Assembly: GCF_040436345.1 (NCBI RefSeq)
Contig: NC_133235.1
Span: 23,708,660 to 23,772,659 of the forward strand
Source of the DNA: Pagrus major
Lineage: Eukaryota > Chordata > Actinopteri > Spariformes > Sparidae
Reading direction: 5' to 3'
DNA length: 64,000 nucleotides
Of the stretch, positions 1 through 13,834 are shown in pieces. A model generated the notes under the pieces. It saw nothing but the letters and a program-made list of their open reading frames with translations, searched no databases and was not told where the DNA came from. Within the stretch, counting starts at the first letter, position 1. Each line of letters starts with the position of its first letter. A program made the position numbers and the translations under genes.

Positions 1-183
1 ATCATTTTCATATAAACTACTGTAAAGAAGGATTTCCATCAAGGGAAAGTGCTGCTACGCTCGGGTCATTAATCAACACTTGCTCGAGGTGACTGGACAC
101 TGTAGTGCCTCGACAGCAGCTGTGATATAGTTTCACTGTGCAGCGCTACACGCCCTGCCAGTCAGACAGCACCCTCTGTGATG

Positions 184-215
<32 letters not shown>

Positions 216-3200
216 GGCGGATGGTTGCTATTTGTCTAAGATGGCTCAGACACACCTGCAGACATGGCGAGGCTTGTCTCATCAATTTTCATGTAACCAT
301 GCCCCGTAGCTACAGAGAAAACACTGGCATGTTCAGCCAGTCAGGTGGTCGTGAAGAGCGTTTTCATGTTGAAAGGTTTCCACCTACGGAAGCTGCGGGT
401 ACATAGTCACATAACATAAATGTTGGTCTGATCATATTTTATTTTCTCACTTCCTGAATAGCTGAATTTGGAGGCTCGTGCCGTAAAAGAAACAACGGAG
501 AAAGATACAGTTTCACCCAAAATGGAACATTTTTCAAAGGAAATCATGGTTATGTGACCTTATTGTGGCGTTCCACTTAAAACCACTTTTCGAGTTCATG
601 CATTAGCCCCGCTGTGCTGTACACACACATCAGACTGTGTGTGAGTACATGTACAGTATTCGAGTCACTGCACATTAACTCACAACTCCCCCTTCTTGAG
701 CAGTGGACAGTAAATAGACTTTGTTTCCTTTTTCTTACTTGAATAAAAATCATCTTTTGCTTGACTGAACTTAAAGGGGATTGCCGACAACGCCGAAGGC
801 ATAGTGAGTTTGTGTTTGTGTGTTTGTATGGGTGTGTGTACTTCACATGACCTCACTCTCTCTCATTTCTCATTTGTCTCTAACTCCCTCACCTAACCCT
901 GGTACTTTTCATTTCCCCTTTTTATTGCCATTTTTCAGAGATGGGTTAGAGTGGTGTTTGTTTGAGCTGTAATTTGTCGTTGTAAAGCAAAATGTTGCAA
1001 CTCCGACTGCACCGTCGGGCTGGTGTTGCGTGTTTTTTCAGATCAGGGCACGTAGGCGAGGCCTTTCTTTTAATATTTGTTTCCAGACACTTTTTAATAA
1101 AGGCTTCTTGTGATTTCATTTCAGTTTACTTAACTTCCCCTCTCTGTCTGACATCACTCGGCGCTTGTGTGAGTAAAGTAAAGCGACCACAAGAATCCAG
1201 TTCACCACGCAGGAAACACACCAGCGCAGACAGAGGGCCCATTCTTACACAAAGTGGGCAGGGTGCAGTGACGTTGTGACCAAAACACACACTCACTCAC
1301 AGAGAGAGAGAGAGGGGAGGAGGAGGAGGAGGCGGTGGAGGACGGGAAACAAGGGTAGAGAGGGAAACAGGAACAGAAAGTGAAGACTTGTCAAGATGTC
1401 TGGGTGAGGGGGACCAGAACAGAGCAGAAGCCAGATGCCAAAACAGAAACAACAGCAGTTTGAGCAGCTGACTGGATTAGACAGGAGGGGAGAGCTGACC
1501 TGCCGCTTCACAAGTGCCTGCGGGGTAAGGTGCCGCTTTGAAAGAGATCTTGAGTGCCAGCAACTTGGAATACTTTGAAATTGTTCTGAGTGGTTTATGT
1601 AAGCTGTTGGTGCTTTTTGTTGTATGACTGCGGGGAGACAGAGGCTGAATTGCTGCTTTTGTAGCAAACTTCTTGAAAAAAAAAAAAAATGTTTTGGTGG
1701 TGGTTAGATTTGACAGGATGTTGACAAGTTAGAACAATAAGCTGATAAGTTTCTTCCTGCCTATGACTGCTCTGAGTGTCACAAATAACATGATCCTCTA
1801 GGTAATTTCTTGACTTTTTAAGGTAAACATTTTGATTTATTTTGTTATTTATTTAACAAAGTTTATGAAAACAATTAAAAAAAACTTTGTAATCCACTTC
1901 ATCAACCTTAAACCATAGAATAACTCTCTGTTGCTTTGTTTAACGGATGTTTGCAGGAAACATATTTGGCTCTAACCTTTACTGATGACTTTCCTCCTCC
2001 TGCTCTTACTCTAATAATGTCGTCCACTTCATCACAATTGAGTCGACACAAGTCTTGCGCACTTGTTCTTGCTCGCTGTAGAGAACTGTATTCCTCCAGA
2101 CTATCAGCAGGCCTCTAGCTGCACTTAGTGATCCGAGGTAGCTCATGATTTCTGCGAAAAAGTGCAGCTTTAATCGTTTCTCGGTAGCTGACTCAAGTGT
2201 CCAAGAACTGCCTATTAACACTGACTGATGGGAGGATCTGCTCGAGGCGAGTCATTAAAGATTCCTGCCTCGCCTTCTGTCACAACTTTGTCTTTTAGGT
2301 CGCACATGTTCCTTAAAAAAGCAGCAGGGGCTAACTGAGTGCAATCATAACATATTTCTCAGCCCCTTCCTGGCTTTGTGTGCCCCAGAAATGGCCTTTT
2401 CCTGGATGTGAAGCACGATGTCATGAGAAAGTGAAGTGCCCGGTCGGAGTCTTAGAATGGCATCTCGGTGAGATGACATGAGCCAGGCAAACGGTTCCAA
2501 GTTTATATAAACATGGCTATACTGTCTTTATAAATGACCTTTTCTGCTCTGTACCTTCGATAAATCACAAACTAACCTCAGCTCGGATGTGCGTCATCAG
2601 CATTTGCAGTGTGGACACCCTCACAGGTCTGCAAATGGCCTGCTGAGAAGACTTTTGGCACAATAACACTGACGATCAAAGTGTTTACCTCAAGAAAAGT
2701 GTGAGGCTTCTTAAGAAATGAGCTTCTAACATCGATGAACTCAGATCCTGTTTTAGCTTTGAGGATTTTTTGACATAACTGAAAGTGATCTCACACTTCC
2801 TGGCCAGAGACTGTAATCATCATAACACTTAGTGATTTATCCGTTCCATTTAATGACTTTACCACTGATACACTGTTAGACGTCTTTGTTATATAAGCTC
2901 GATTACACCTCTGTGCTGCTCCCGTCCCTCGTCTGTCTCCCTCGCAGACTTTATTGTTCAGCGACTCCGGCTCGTCGTGTTGACAGTGTTTTCATAATGC
3001 GAGGGAGATCAGAGTGCACACAAAGGTGCTGCTGCTCAGCCAAGCTCATCACAACAACATGTACCAACAGCAGAGAAAATAATCAAGAATAATGTGGCAG
3101 CGACGTCGTGGCTCCCGGTGATGTTCGCAGGCTTCACTACAGTTTGTAATCAAGTTTCAATCCAAGTGGAATGCAAATTTTTGATGGAATTTCCAGAAAA

Positions 3201-6051
3201 TCGGCGGAGAAAATGTGAATTCCTGTAATGCCTGTTTTCATCCACTGCTGATATGAGACTGGAGGGATTGTGGTGCAGTTGGTGGCACTAATTCTCCATT
3301 AGGGTGTGATTAAACCATTACAGAAGAAGAAGAAGGCACAACAAGATGTTTTTGTCTTCTGCCTTTTTTCGTCTCTCACTTCAGCAGAAGCTTAAGTGAT
3401 GATGATTCATTCACTAAGTCTGTTTCTTTTGTCAGTGGTTCTCAACCATTTTTTATCAGTGACCTCTGAAAAAAGACCTGCAAACCTCGTCAGTGATGAT
3501 ATACTGATAAAGGCGCCCTCTTTGTGTGCTGGTGCCCCACCACATACAGCTGGTGCCATATTTTTCTTTTTTCGTCCATCCCCCCCACCACTGCATCTGC
3601 TTGTGGTGAGCGCTTCAACCAACCAGTAGCTGTGACCACCGATTCACACTACCATACTCACCGTGTATACAGTTCATTTTGAGTTCTCTATTATAGTTCA
3701 ACTATTCACCCACAATACCATGCTCAAAGCTCCAGGAACATCTCAGGAAACTAAAAACATGTTCACCGTCTGCTGCTTAGCGGCGCTGCATTGGCACGCT
3801 GAAGTCACACTTCGATTGCATTCACACAGGGCATTTCCTTTAAGTAAAAAACAAGATTTTGTGTGTACCAACAGCAAAAACAATATATTATATAGATTAA
3901 ACATGAATATAGTGTAGACTGTATACAGTGAGTATGTTGTGTATTTTTTTTTTCTTAGTTTTCTTTGAGGTTTAGTTTTTTAGAGGCCTGAAAAAGGACA
4001 TGATCAAGTTCTCCATCAAGACAAAAACAAACATTCAAGGAAAATATGAAAAAACAAACAGAATTTTTGTGCTGCAGAAATATGTTTTCTTTGCTTTCCC
4101 ACCCTCTTTATCTTCTCATGATCTTTTTCTCAGATCACCTTTATCACTTGACCACTTGTGAGAGTCAGGCCCCCAGGGTGTTAACCACAAGTGTATGATG
4201 AAAGGACAACAAAAGGTTGAACGGCTGGCACAAACATCTACTTTTAAAGCTCACGAGGCCCACAGTTACGTAGCCTTTGTGTCCTTTTAAACTTTAACAT
4301 ATAAAACAAACAAAATTATGCATCCAAATATGCAACTAGCACCAAGCACAGCTTTTATGTGTGGGGATTTATTTTAGATTAGATGTGTTTTTAGACATGC
4401 GACCGCTCTGTCTGAACTCCCGCTTCGACATCTCAGGTTGCTTCTTAGCTTTAAGCGCTCAGCTTCCTGTTGAGCAAATGAACAGGAGGGAAGTTAGCAG
4501 TCTGTCTGCGGGTAAACCAATTTCACACATGAGACACAACGCACAGCGACAGCCACGCCAAATCTATTTGCTCTCCACTTGCAGGTGCATCTTGCCCCCT
4601 CTCTCTCTCGCTTGCTCTCTGTCTGCCTAAGAAGCAGCCAAATGTGAGATGAAAATCTTTTCTCCCTCCTGCATCTAGAATACAAAGAAGCTCTGTAGCC
4701 GTGAGCTATAGACAATCTAGGGGACATACTTGAGTCAAACGGTGTTTGAAAAACTATAGTAGTTTAACACCATTTAGATAAAGACGTCGCCTCAGGTCCT
4801 CCGACTTAATCAAACAGTCTCAGAGAAAAAGGAACACTATGACTTTTATTTCTCAGACTGACTTTATATCGCAGATCTGGTCCAAGTACCTCTCCTTGTG
4901 TTTTCCTCTCCAGGAGAGCTATAAAGAGGAGATTTCATCTGAGGCCAGAGTGAAATGTTACAATCAGACATTTATGAAAACTTGAACCGGATCCCATCAA
5001 TCTCCTCCGTTGGGAACCATTAGCCGGATATATTCAGATGAATCTCCTGCAGCAGGCCCCTCTCTGGCCGACCTGTCTCCCCCCTCGCTCTATTTTTTTC
5101 CCTGACGCTCTGTCGCTCTCTCCCTCTCAGCGGGACTCTTAGAAAGATTGGTTACCTCTATCTCTGTCTGGCCTTCCCTCAGACACAATCTCTCTCCATT
5201 TCGTCCTCTCTTTCTCTCTTTGCCCCTCTCTCCCTCAGTGGGGCTCTTAGAGAGATCTGCCCTGAATCCTGAACGACTCCTCTGCAGTATTAATGAGGGG
5301 AAAGCTGAAAATCCAAAGCTGATACTGACAAGAGGAGAGGGGCAGAGCGGGAGTTGAGACGTTAAAGAGTGAGACAGAAAGATGGATTGGATGCAGGGAA
5401 GGGTAGACGAGCTGTCTGCTGCAAACAAAATTTCTCTCCATGTTCATGTTCTCTTTTTTTTCTTGTGTGTTTTTCACAGACACGCCCCAAATTGAACCAC
5501 CTCTCTACAGCTGGATTAAACTAAACTGAAAGGCAAAGGGCAAGAGGACAGGAGAAGACAAAGAGCAAGAAAACTGTTACTGGAATGCCAAGCAACATAA
5601 ACAAAGTCAGCCGAAGCGCAGATTTTGGCTTTTTCCTCCAGAATCGTCACATCTGGGCGATTTCAAAGTGAACCCGGTTATAAACAAATGAGCTGTTGGT
5701 CTTTTGGATTTGTTTAAAGAATGCCTCGGCTTTGTAACCACCTCACAGGACACTTTAAAGGAAGGAGGCGCACATGAAGTGGCCCTCAGTGCTTTCAGCG
5801 TTTCCATTTAACATAAACAACACAAGCCTGAGCACATACTCGAGCCTCGTAGATACCTTACCACTTTAAAGCTGGATCCAGATTACATACAAGGACTTTT
5901 ATCTTAAATGAACACCATATCTTAATTATTTTTGGAGTCTCCCTCACATTTACTGACTTACAAACTTCACAACCCTCTCAAGGATTAATTAAATCTTTAC
6001 AACTGCCGCAGACTCGAGTTGAAAGGAGCCACCGCTCCGTATCTGACAGCC
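1..6051. other. gene-free region upstream of kiaa0040
   Basis: No protein-coding signal that I can support; the ORFs are short and composition-driven. Contents seen: a GT tract at 182-215, an AG/GGA-rich tract near 1300-1335, a hAT-like left end (cagtggttctcaacc) near 3436, and pyrimidine-rich stretches at 5080-5240. A non-coding first exon of kiaa0040 may lie here but cannot be placed. Confidence 0.5.
182..215 (+). repeat. (GT)n microsatellite
   Basis: Dinucleotide run with one C interruption. Confidence 0.95.
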
Positions 6052-6384
6052 ATGGATGGGAAAGCCGACAGCATCCAGGAGTTTTTCAACCAACTCTGGA
6101 CCTTCGCTACAGACAAACACAACCAGGGGGTCTACAACACAGTCTGCCTGGTGGTCCTCCTGACCCTCCCCCTGCTCGTCCTCCTCACCACTTTGGTGGT
6201 GTGCTGCCACTGCTGCTGCTGTCGCCATAGCAACAGCTGTTGCTGTTGCTGCCGCTGCCGAGATGGGACGTCGAGGTCGGAGACGAAGAAGAAGAAGAGT
6301 TCGGGCAACAACGAGGAAGACTTGTGGATCTCTGTCAAGACGGGGCCGATGACGCCCGACAGGGTCGCCCTGGCCATGGTGTAG
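6052..6384 (+). CDS. kiaa0040: KIAA0040-like small single-pass membrane protein
   Basis: Single coding exon, 110 residues plus TAG. The start is the ATG at 6052 in a good context (agccATGG); the frame stays open about 33 nt further 5' but has no earlier ATG. Visible parts: a short polar N-terminus (1-26), one hydrophobic membrane segment (about 27-50, with LTLPLLVLLTTLVV), a cysteine-rich juxtamembrane stretch (12 Cys between residues 51 and 69, possible palmitoylation sites), a lysine run (KKKK near 79), and the motif EEDLWISV near 88-95. As I recall the human KIAA0040 protein, it is about 100 residues and has the same order: YNT-CL before the membrane segment, CCHCC after it, a Lys run, then DEEDLWIS. 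Its function is not established. It is convergent with tnn, as in human 1q25. A possible 3' splice site (gccgcag, ending at 6010) suggests a non-coding 5' exon upstream. Family assignment is confident; no function is claimed. Confidence 0.87.
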   Translation: MDGKADSIQEFFNQLWTFATDKHNQGVYNTVCLVVLLTLPLLVLLTTLVVCCHCCCCRHSNSCCCCCRCRDGTSRSETKKKKSSGNNEEDLWISVKTGPMTPDRVALAMV

Positions 6385-7175
6385 GAGGTAATTTTTTAGA
6401 CTGAGATCGCTGATCCTGGGCCAGCTGGTGCAGTGGAGCTGATGGAGCACGTACATGGTATTTAGAGAAGTGGATGGAGCCACCGTGGGCTACCGTTTTT
6501 AAAGCCTCGCCATTAGTGGGGTCCATATTTGGATGAGAGGGTGGAGGTGGGGAGGAAATTCTGATTGGATCTGACTGAGAAACCGATGACATGCTGTGGT
6601 AGCGACTGGTCAATCACAAGGAAGCCACGGTCTAAATGGGACCATAATTTACAAACTGAACATCGTGCTGTATTGAAGAAAACTTGAGACTAACATTGAG
6701 ACCATTAACTCATCAGGGAACTGTTCACTGAGGTAGTAGACCAAGTGAAAAGTGGGGTCATTTTCTCATAAGCTTCCATACAATCATACTTCTTTTTGAA
6801 ACCGGTGGGTTTGCCCCCTGCTGACCATTAGAAAGGATGAGAGTTGAAGTGACCTTTCAGACCAGGAGGCTCCGTCCACTTCTCTTCATACTGTGAATGA
6901 TGGAGCATCTCGAAAGTGGAAAAACTCACCCTGGCTCGGACTGAAAGGAGGCTGAAGACGGTGTCAGAGTGACTCATAATGTAACGGGCACATATTTGGT
7001 TGAATATGTAAAACAGTTTATGGATTCTTGTCGTTTTGTATGTATGTGAACGATGTTTACAGCATTTTGTATGAGCTTTTTGGTGCGTGGTACATAAAGG
7101 AAGAAGTATGCTAAAACAGAGGAATATACATATCTGCAAATGTGTGAGTGTGTGTGTGACTGGGTTAGAGAGATA

Positions 7176-7224
<49 letters not shown>

Positions 7225-7811
7225 ACAGTGTTATTGAGAGCACTTTGTTCTTTGAGCTCCCATGTGAAATTCATTGCGTCTGTATCTGGGAGAGAGAGCC
7301 AATTTAAGGTGTGCCCAGTGTTCAGGCGGCTGTAATGCTGCCTGCTTTCACATTCAGCCTGCAATCGACACTGATGATTGACTCTCACTTTCTAAAGTGG
7401 AAGTCACTGACATCCAAAAAGTTTAACTCGCGCTGTGCAGAAAGAAAACTAGAACTTCTATCAATTCAATTTCTCTCATCTTCTTACTTTATTTGCTTAA
7501 TTCAATACAGTGCAGGAGAGGCACTTCTCCCAGTTTTTGGCTTTTGGGAGTGTTGCAGTATTCAGGTCAAGTGAGCCTTAAAGGCACAATTCATAATCCA
7601 AATGTAATCTTCTCAAACTGATTAACAAATCTTTTAATGAAGACTAGACAACAACCATATCAAAGCCGGAGTTGTTTATTGAAATTTTGGATTCGAGTGA
7701 TATAAGTTCTCAATCTGAAGGACAAAAATGTATGAGTTTAGAAAGCAGCACAGAAACAAAGGTGAGGAAACACTTTTGGTGACATGTTTTTGAGTGATTC
7801 TACTAAATAAA
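6385..7811 (+). other. probable 3' UTR of kiaa0040
   Basis: Non-coding sequence after the kiaa0040 stop. The first canonical AATAAA found on the plus strand is at 7806-7811, so a 3' UTR of about 1.4 kb is plausible. It includes a GT/GA microsatellite (7176-7221). The UTR end is inferred only from the hexamer. Confidence 0.3.
7176..7221 (+). repeat. (GT)n(GA)n microsatellite
   Basis: Short GT run passing into a GA run, in the probable kiaa0040 3' UTR. Confidence 0.95.
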
Positions 7812-8408
7812 ATTGGTCATAATGAGCACACTAGCTGCAGCAATTTGCATCATTCAAGGTGGGACAGTTTGAGCCTACTACTTGCATTTGATTTCTTTTT
7901 GCATGTATCAGTGTGCACTTGACACAGATAAGCTGACACTGATTATGTTTTGAATCACTTTCCATAGCACTAAACTGTCTGATGTACAACAGCAGAATAT
8001 CTTTCTTGCTCCTGTTTGGTGTTCTTTTTGTTTCCATTTCAACCATTTCCCTGTTATTTCATCCCAGTATATTATGAGATAAGTTTGTCAGTGAGCTGTT
8101 AATTTCAGGGTTATTGTAACTAAACATATTAAGGTTAAATATGACAGAACTACATGTCTTTGTTCACGAGAGAACTCCTTCCAACTCTGAACATACGTGT
8201 ACGGAAGCCCTGAGGGGCGAGTGAGACATTTGGGTTTTTTCTGATGATCCTTTTTCTAAGTCTGATCTAAGTTATATTCTCTCCTGTGTTTACGACTTGT
8301 GATCTGATGGGGAAAAAAAGTTTTGTCAGGATAATCTTTATAAGTTCCCTAACTTTTTTTTTTCCATCTGTGAAAACATGAAAAAAAAAAATTTCAGGAG
8401 AATAAATT

Positions 8409-8412
<4 letters not shown>

Positions 8413-8482
<70 letters not shown>
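8413..8482 (+). repeat. (GT)n microsatellite
   Basis: Perfect dinucleotide tract of about 35 repeats. Confidence 0.97.
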
Positions 8483-8483
<1 letters not shown>

Positions 8484-11400
8484 AACCATGTTGTTTTTGT
8501 AAAACTCATTTTGACCACAAGAAGCTGAATAGCAACACTATCCCATGTGCTAGCAGGTTATGTAGCATGACTGTCATGTCTGTCTTTTGGCAAAGAATGC
8601 ATCATACTCGGTACTAATCTGCCGTTAGAGAAATTCACTCAGTTACTGCTGGAAAACATTTTTTTTACTCGGCTTCACACATTATTATTTTTTTTTTCAT
8701 GAAATAAATGTTTGCACGATGGAAAAAATTAAGGAACTTAGAAAGATTATCCTGGCAAACCTTTATTTCTTCACCAGACCACAAGTCATAATCACAGGAG
8801 AAAAAATTTAGATCAGAAAATGGATCATCAGAATAAATGAATGTCTCACTTGCTACTTCCGTACACGTGCTCAATCAGTTAAAATCTCAAGGTCAATTTT
8901 TTTTTTTTTACAGTTTGAGTCTTTTGCTGCTCAACTATCTTCAGAGCATTCTTACTGTAAATGTAAGTCATTTTTAAAAGTTTGATTAATACGGGTCCAC
9001 ACCAATAATGTTTGTAAATACATCAGAATTAAAATTATATTCATTTACATTTACAAAGCTATGTGATGAAAATGTTTTAAAGAGTACTCAAAGAAATTTT
9101 TGAACATATTTAAAAAATATAAAATAAAGAGGAGAAACCCTGAAATGAGCAAATGATTTGGGATTAAAGCAGATTGCACTTGAAGGCTCCTTTTTTTTTT
9201 TTTTTTTTTTTAAGTGTGTGACATCTCAAACCCAATTAAACAGAAACCTCTCAGCAGTATCATCATCTTTATGCATTAGCTTATATTGGCACTAAGTTGA
9301 TCTTCTTGCTCAAGTGCTGCTGGGAAAACAGGCCCCACTCATTTCATTACTGCTCAGACAGATACAACCCTGTGTGGAAATCGGGGTTTGTCTCCTCTGC
9401 TTCGTGTTTCGAGGAGAGAAACCATAGTTGTTGGAGCTTAATTTGAAAGCTTACCCTGCAAAATAAAAGCCTCTGTAGCAATCAGCAATAAGCGCCGTTA
9501 GCCAAGAAATAACATCACCGACATGTTTAGTGGTTGGCTGAACATGTCATTGTGGTTTGCATTAGTCAGAGGGAGATTTACAGCCAGTTTCGGTTCATTC
9601 TTACAGATTGCGACAAGCTCTTAACAGCATAAAATGATGATAAAAATAGGGAGAAGATAAAAGTAAGGTGAGATTAAAGGACTAATTTAACATTTTAAGA
9701 GATCTTCCTTTTTGCTTACTTGTCCATATCAGAACATCAGAACTGCTCCCCTCACATTCTGGTGATAAGTTTAGTTAAGCTTTGAATCTTTTCGACCAAA
9801 ATTCTTACATATTGCACCTTTAAGTTGTGTTTATAATACTTTGTAAATAGTTAATAAAAACTGTGCAGTTCTTCTATACACAATATTTGGATGGTCACCA
9901 TAAAACTTGAGCTGATGTTTATAAACCTTAACAATCATTTACTAAATGGTTTATAAAGCATTTCATTGTTTGTTATGAGTGAAATAACAATTAACTACAG
10001 TTAAATTAACTATAAACTTACTGTTTATAGTATAGTATACACTACACTGTGGTGTTGCCACAATCTGTGTACTTCTTCCATCGCTGTTTAATCCATCCAA
10101 CAAAACAAAGTGTACAAATGGAAACGTACCATTTTACTGGGATTATGCAACCTAGCCTGCTATTTCTTGGCCAGGACCAGTGAAGCAGGCTGAAACATAA
10201 CCTTCTCTTCAGATGCTCACTATAGACGCTAGCCTCTGTTTTCAGTCTTGCGCCGAGCTCGCTGGCTTGTGGCTCCAGCTATATATTTACTGCACAGACA
10301 TGAGAGTTTTATCTATCTTGGCACTATCTTTCTTTCACATAAGTGAGTCTTGAGAGAAGAAGAAGAAGGTTATTCTGTCTTTTTTTCCAAACTGAGATGT
10401 GGAGGCAGGGAGTCCCAGCAGGGGAGTCTCACACTGAGACATCTACTGATCATTGATCTCAAGCACTGTGCGATTGTAGATGTTGAAGAAAAGTAGAATC
10501 TCTTTCAAAAATCCTGACAGTCGCTTCATCAGTCGCCTGATTATATATAATTACAAGGACAAATGAAGATGGGCAGTAAAGTGAAGGTTTTTCAGTTTCT
10601 ACTAAACACGTTCAATCAGTCAGACATGGATGCTCATAATTTTTTAATTCATCACATCCCCGCTGCCTCCCTGCTGATCATGAGTTACTGATCCTCATTA
10701 TCAGTTTCCGTATCCATCATACAGCACTGTGGGTGTTTTTGCCATAAATATATAAGATGCTGAATTAATGAGATCACCTGTTTGACATAATTTGTGATGT
10801 TGACCTCGTCACTTTGAAAGGATCGTATTTTATTTTCTGGGGGGGTTTGTGAATCAGCTGCAGGTGTCAAACATTAGGGAGTATGAAATGCATATGTTAT
10901 CCCTTTTTCCCTTTGCCAGTTTGCTGTGATCAGAGAGAACCGACTCGGGAGGATTTGTCATCTGTTTGAACAGCAAATCTGCCACTCTGGATCGCTTTCT
11001 ATATGATAGCGGCGTGGTTTTTGATCCCATCCAATTATGCATGACATTGTATATTTAGGATGTATTTTTGATGATCCACAGTTGAAACAAAATGCTGAGG
11101 CGATTCTTTTTTCTTTCTTTTTTTTTAATTATATGCCTGGCTGGGCTTTGTTGTTAGCTCTGCATGCATAATTTATCCCGACGTACAGTATAGAGATGAT
11201 AAAGGAGAGCTCGATGTGGGAGATGACAGGGAGCAAATAAAGTTGTTGTCTGCTTTTTTTTAGCTTTGTGGAATCTCATCTTTCTATCTCTAATATAAAG
11301 TGAAGTTAACGGAGCCTTTGAGTTTTGACACAAAGTCATTATCTTTACGTGTGAACGTGTCATATTTTGCACAGGCCTCTTCATTCAAGTTCCAGGCAAT

Positions 11401-12764
11401 CTGCTCTTAATAATTCAATATTTGCACACCAGATGCATTTATTTTGGGTGTACGTGCAGCCCAATGGGATCAAAGTCTTTTTTGCAGACTGTTAACACAC
11501 CGTGATTATTCTGACCAGAGGAACTGTGACGATGAAATGTGAGGAAAACAACAAACAAACAACAAAGAGCTGAATCTGTTTGTGCCGTGTGACATCTAAT
11601 TGATCCCAAACTGCGATATGTCCTATTGGTCTAATCTTCACTTTTACTGCAAATAAGTGGATAAAAGGGGAAATGGAGGAAGTTTTCTTGCTGTAAGAAC
11701 TGTTTAAATAAACAAAAACAGGATGCTGCTGAGCACCGTAATTAATAAGCACTTCTGCCTCCAGTGAGCCTCATGAACATGTAATTTTCATCATCGGTTT
11801 GATGGCCGTAGCGGAGCAATCTTTGATGCAAGTAATCAGTTTGGCTTGAGGAGCAATTCATCTTTGACATTATTAAGGCGCAGACATGCACTTTGGGGAA
11901 ATTCGTTCCGCCTCACAGATGCTGGTTCTCAACCTGCGTGAGATGTTCGCTGTTGTCAAAGTATTAGCATAACTTAAATCTCAGCATGTCAACAACATGT
12001 TGTTTGTTTACTTCATTCTTTAAGGCCAGAGGAGACTGAGAGGGATCTTTCACAGCCTGTCGTCTTTTCACTGTGACATGAAAGTCTTAGATTCAAACAG
12101 GAGGTGTATCCAGCTACCTGACAAATCATTTTTTGTACTTTGCAAACAACAATCAATGTGTTGAGAGGATTTTCAACACTTCACGGTAGCTCAGAACTTC
12201 ACCTCTTGCACTAAGACCCGGGTCCAGGAGTCCCTCCCTAAGTTAACCTGGTGTCTCTGCACAATTGTGACAACACCTGTACATGACAGCCACATTCAAG
12301 TCACTTTAGCCTGCTGAATTTGTATGTATGGAATATAAAGTAAGCAGACCAGCCAGCTGACATTAAGCCACTAGTGCACGACTGTTAAAAAGTTTGGTAT
12401 CACCTGTTACGTTGGCGTTTTTCATTTTTCCTTCAATAATGGATCTTTTAACACACACAAAATGTATTAGCTTATTTATATGTGAAATAGTTTTGGCCCC
12501 AGAAATTTAATAAGGAAATTATTAAAACTTTAATTTGTTTGATGTCCCCACTGTGCTGCCTAACAGGGAAGAATACTGTAACTAATTTTCCCCCAAATAC
12601 ACTTTGATTTTTAATTTGTTTTCCAGTCAGGAAATTATTAAGATTATATAAGATTATTATTGAACCACAACAGTCCAATTAGGCTCTAAATATCTTTGGG
12701 AACCTGTCACCAGGATAAATTGTTAGCAGGTCACGTTTCTGCAAACCACGGATACGTCCGTAAG

Positions 12765-13015
12765 TACGTGTCGTAGGCCGTGTACCATGTTGACATTTGT
12801 ACCTCACTCACATTACATGTTTATAACCTCACTTCCATATTGGAAGGTGGAGCGGATGGTGGTGGACAGGCTAAGCTGCCGACTGCAGTTAATGATCAGG
12901 ACACTTCCAGTCCTGTTTGTGGCAACCAAAACAGGTATTTTACACCAAACCCTGATCTTTTCCTAACTCTAACTAAGTTTGCGTTGGGCCTAAACCTAAG
13001 CAGAGCCTAAGCACA
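12765..13015. repeat. possible interspersed repeat fragment
   Basis: The stretch with ggcaaccaaaacaggtattt and cctgatcttttcctaactc resembles a frequent fish repeat. Recognised from general experience only; ends and family unknown. Confidence 0.35.
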
Positions 13016-13552
13016 AGAGAAAAATAGAAAATTAACCCAAAGAAACTTAAAGTTCTAACTTTGCAGAAACATACTAAACCAACATTTATTCTTTATTCTT
13101 CCTTATTCCTCAGCATTTTGTACTCCATGTTATTTATTTATTTATTTTTAATTTGCTGAGCCTTCATACAAATCTACACATCTATTCGTCAAGAGAACTT
13201 CCTACAAACTAAAAGCATGAAAGACCTTTTCAAAAAATACAGCGTATTCCTCTCTGCCAGACTATGTACAAAACAAGCTTTTGTGGCTGCCGTTTTCAAA
13301 CTTTTGATTGTTAGTGTATATCTGAAGTTTAAAAAAAAAAATCGACAAAAGGCCTCAAAATTTGGCTGCCAAGGTAAAGGCTTCCATTTCAATTTAGAAA
13401 CAGCAGGAAGAGAGATGTGACAGCACTAAAACGCAGCCAGGCAGCAGCGTGGACACATTTTACATGTCATATTAGCATACAGTATGTCTAAAGTGGAAAC
13501 AAAAACACTGTCAAAAAAATATAAATATCACATCATGAAAAAAGTGAATAAA

Positions 13553-13676
13553 GATCAGTAGCTGAATGGTTAAAGAACACATCACATAACTGTAATGTAA
13601 CCAGTTTGATTCCAGCTGAGGACCTCTGTTGCATGTTATTACCCCCATCTCTATTATCTGTCAAAAATAAAGGTCA
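13553..13676 (+). mobile_element. tRNA-derived SINE remnant
   Basis: Has a tRNA-like promoter: box A-like gtagctgaatggtt and, about 40 bp on, box B-like agtttgattcc. A SINE-type body follows (gacctctgttgcatgttatt) with a terminal aataaagg. This layout is typical of widespread fish tRNA SINEs. No intact tRNA fold. Confidence 0.65.
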
Positions 13677-13746
13677 GTATTTACACATATTTATTTCTAA
13701 ATCTTCCACGGACCTCCTACAAACACACTTATAACATCTATAATGT

Positions 13747-13834
13747 CCTCCTCTCCTCTCCTCTCCTCTCCTCTCCTCTCCTCTCCTCTCCTCTCCTCTC
13801 CTCTCCTCTCCTCTCCTCTCCTCTCCTCTCCTCT
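13747..13834 (+). repeat. (CTCTC)n pentanucleotide array
   Basis: About 17 perfect tandem copies of a pure pyrimidine pentamer; all-purine on the minus strand. Confidence 0.97.

Noticed and set aside
5989..6483. 164-residue minus-strand ORF
   Set aside because: Antisense shadow of kiaa0040. The plus-strand frame has the conserved membrane segment and EEDLWISV motif.
8267..8617. ORFs of HT or VC repeats (also at 35673-35966, 40337-40637 and 56320-56598)
   Set aside because: Microsatellite translations with no conserved domain.
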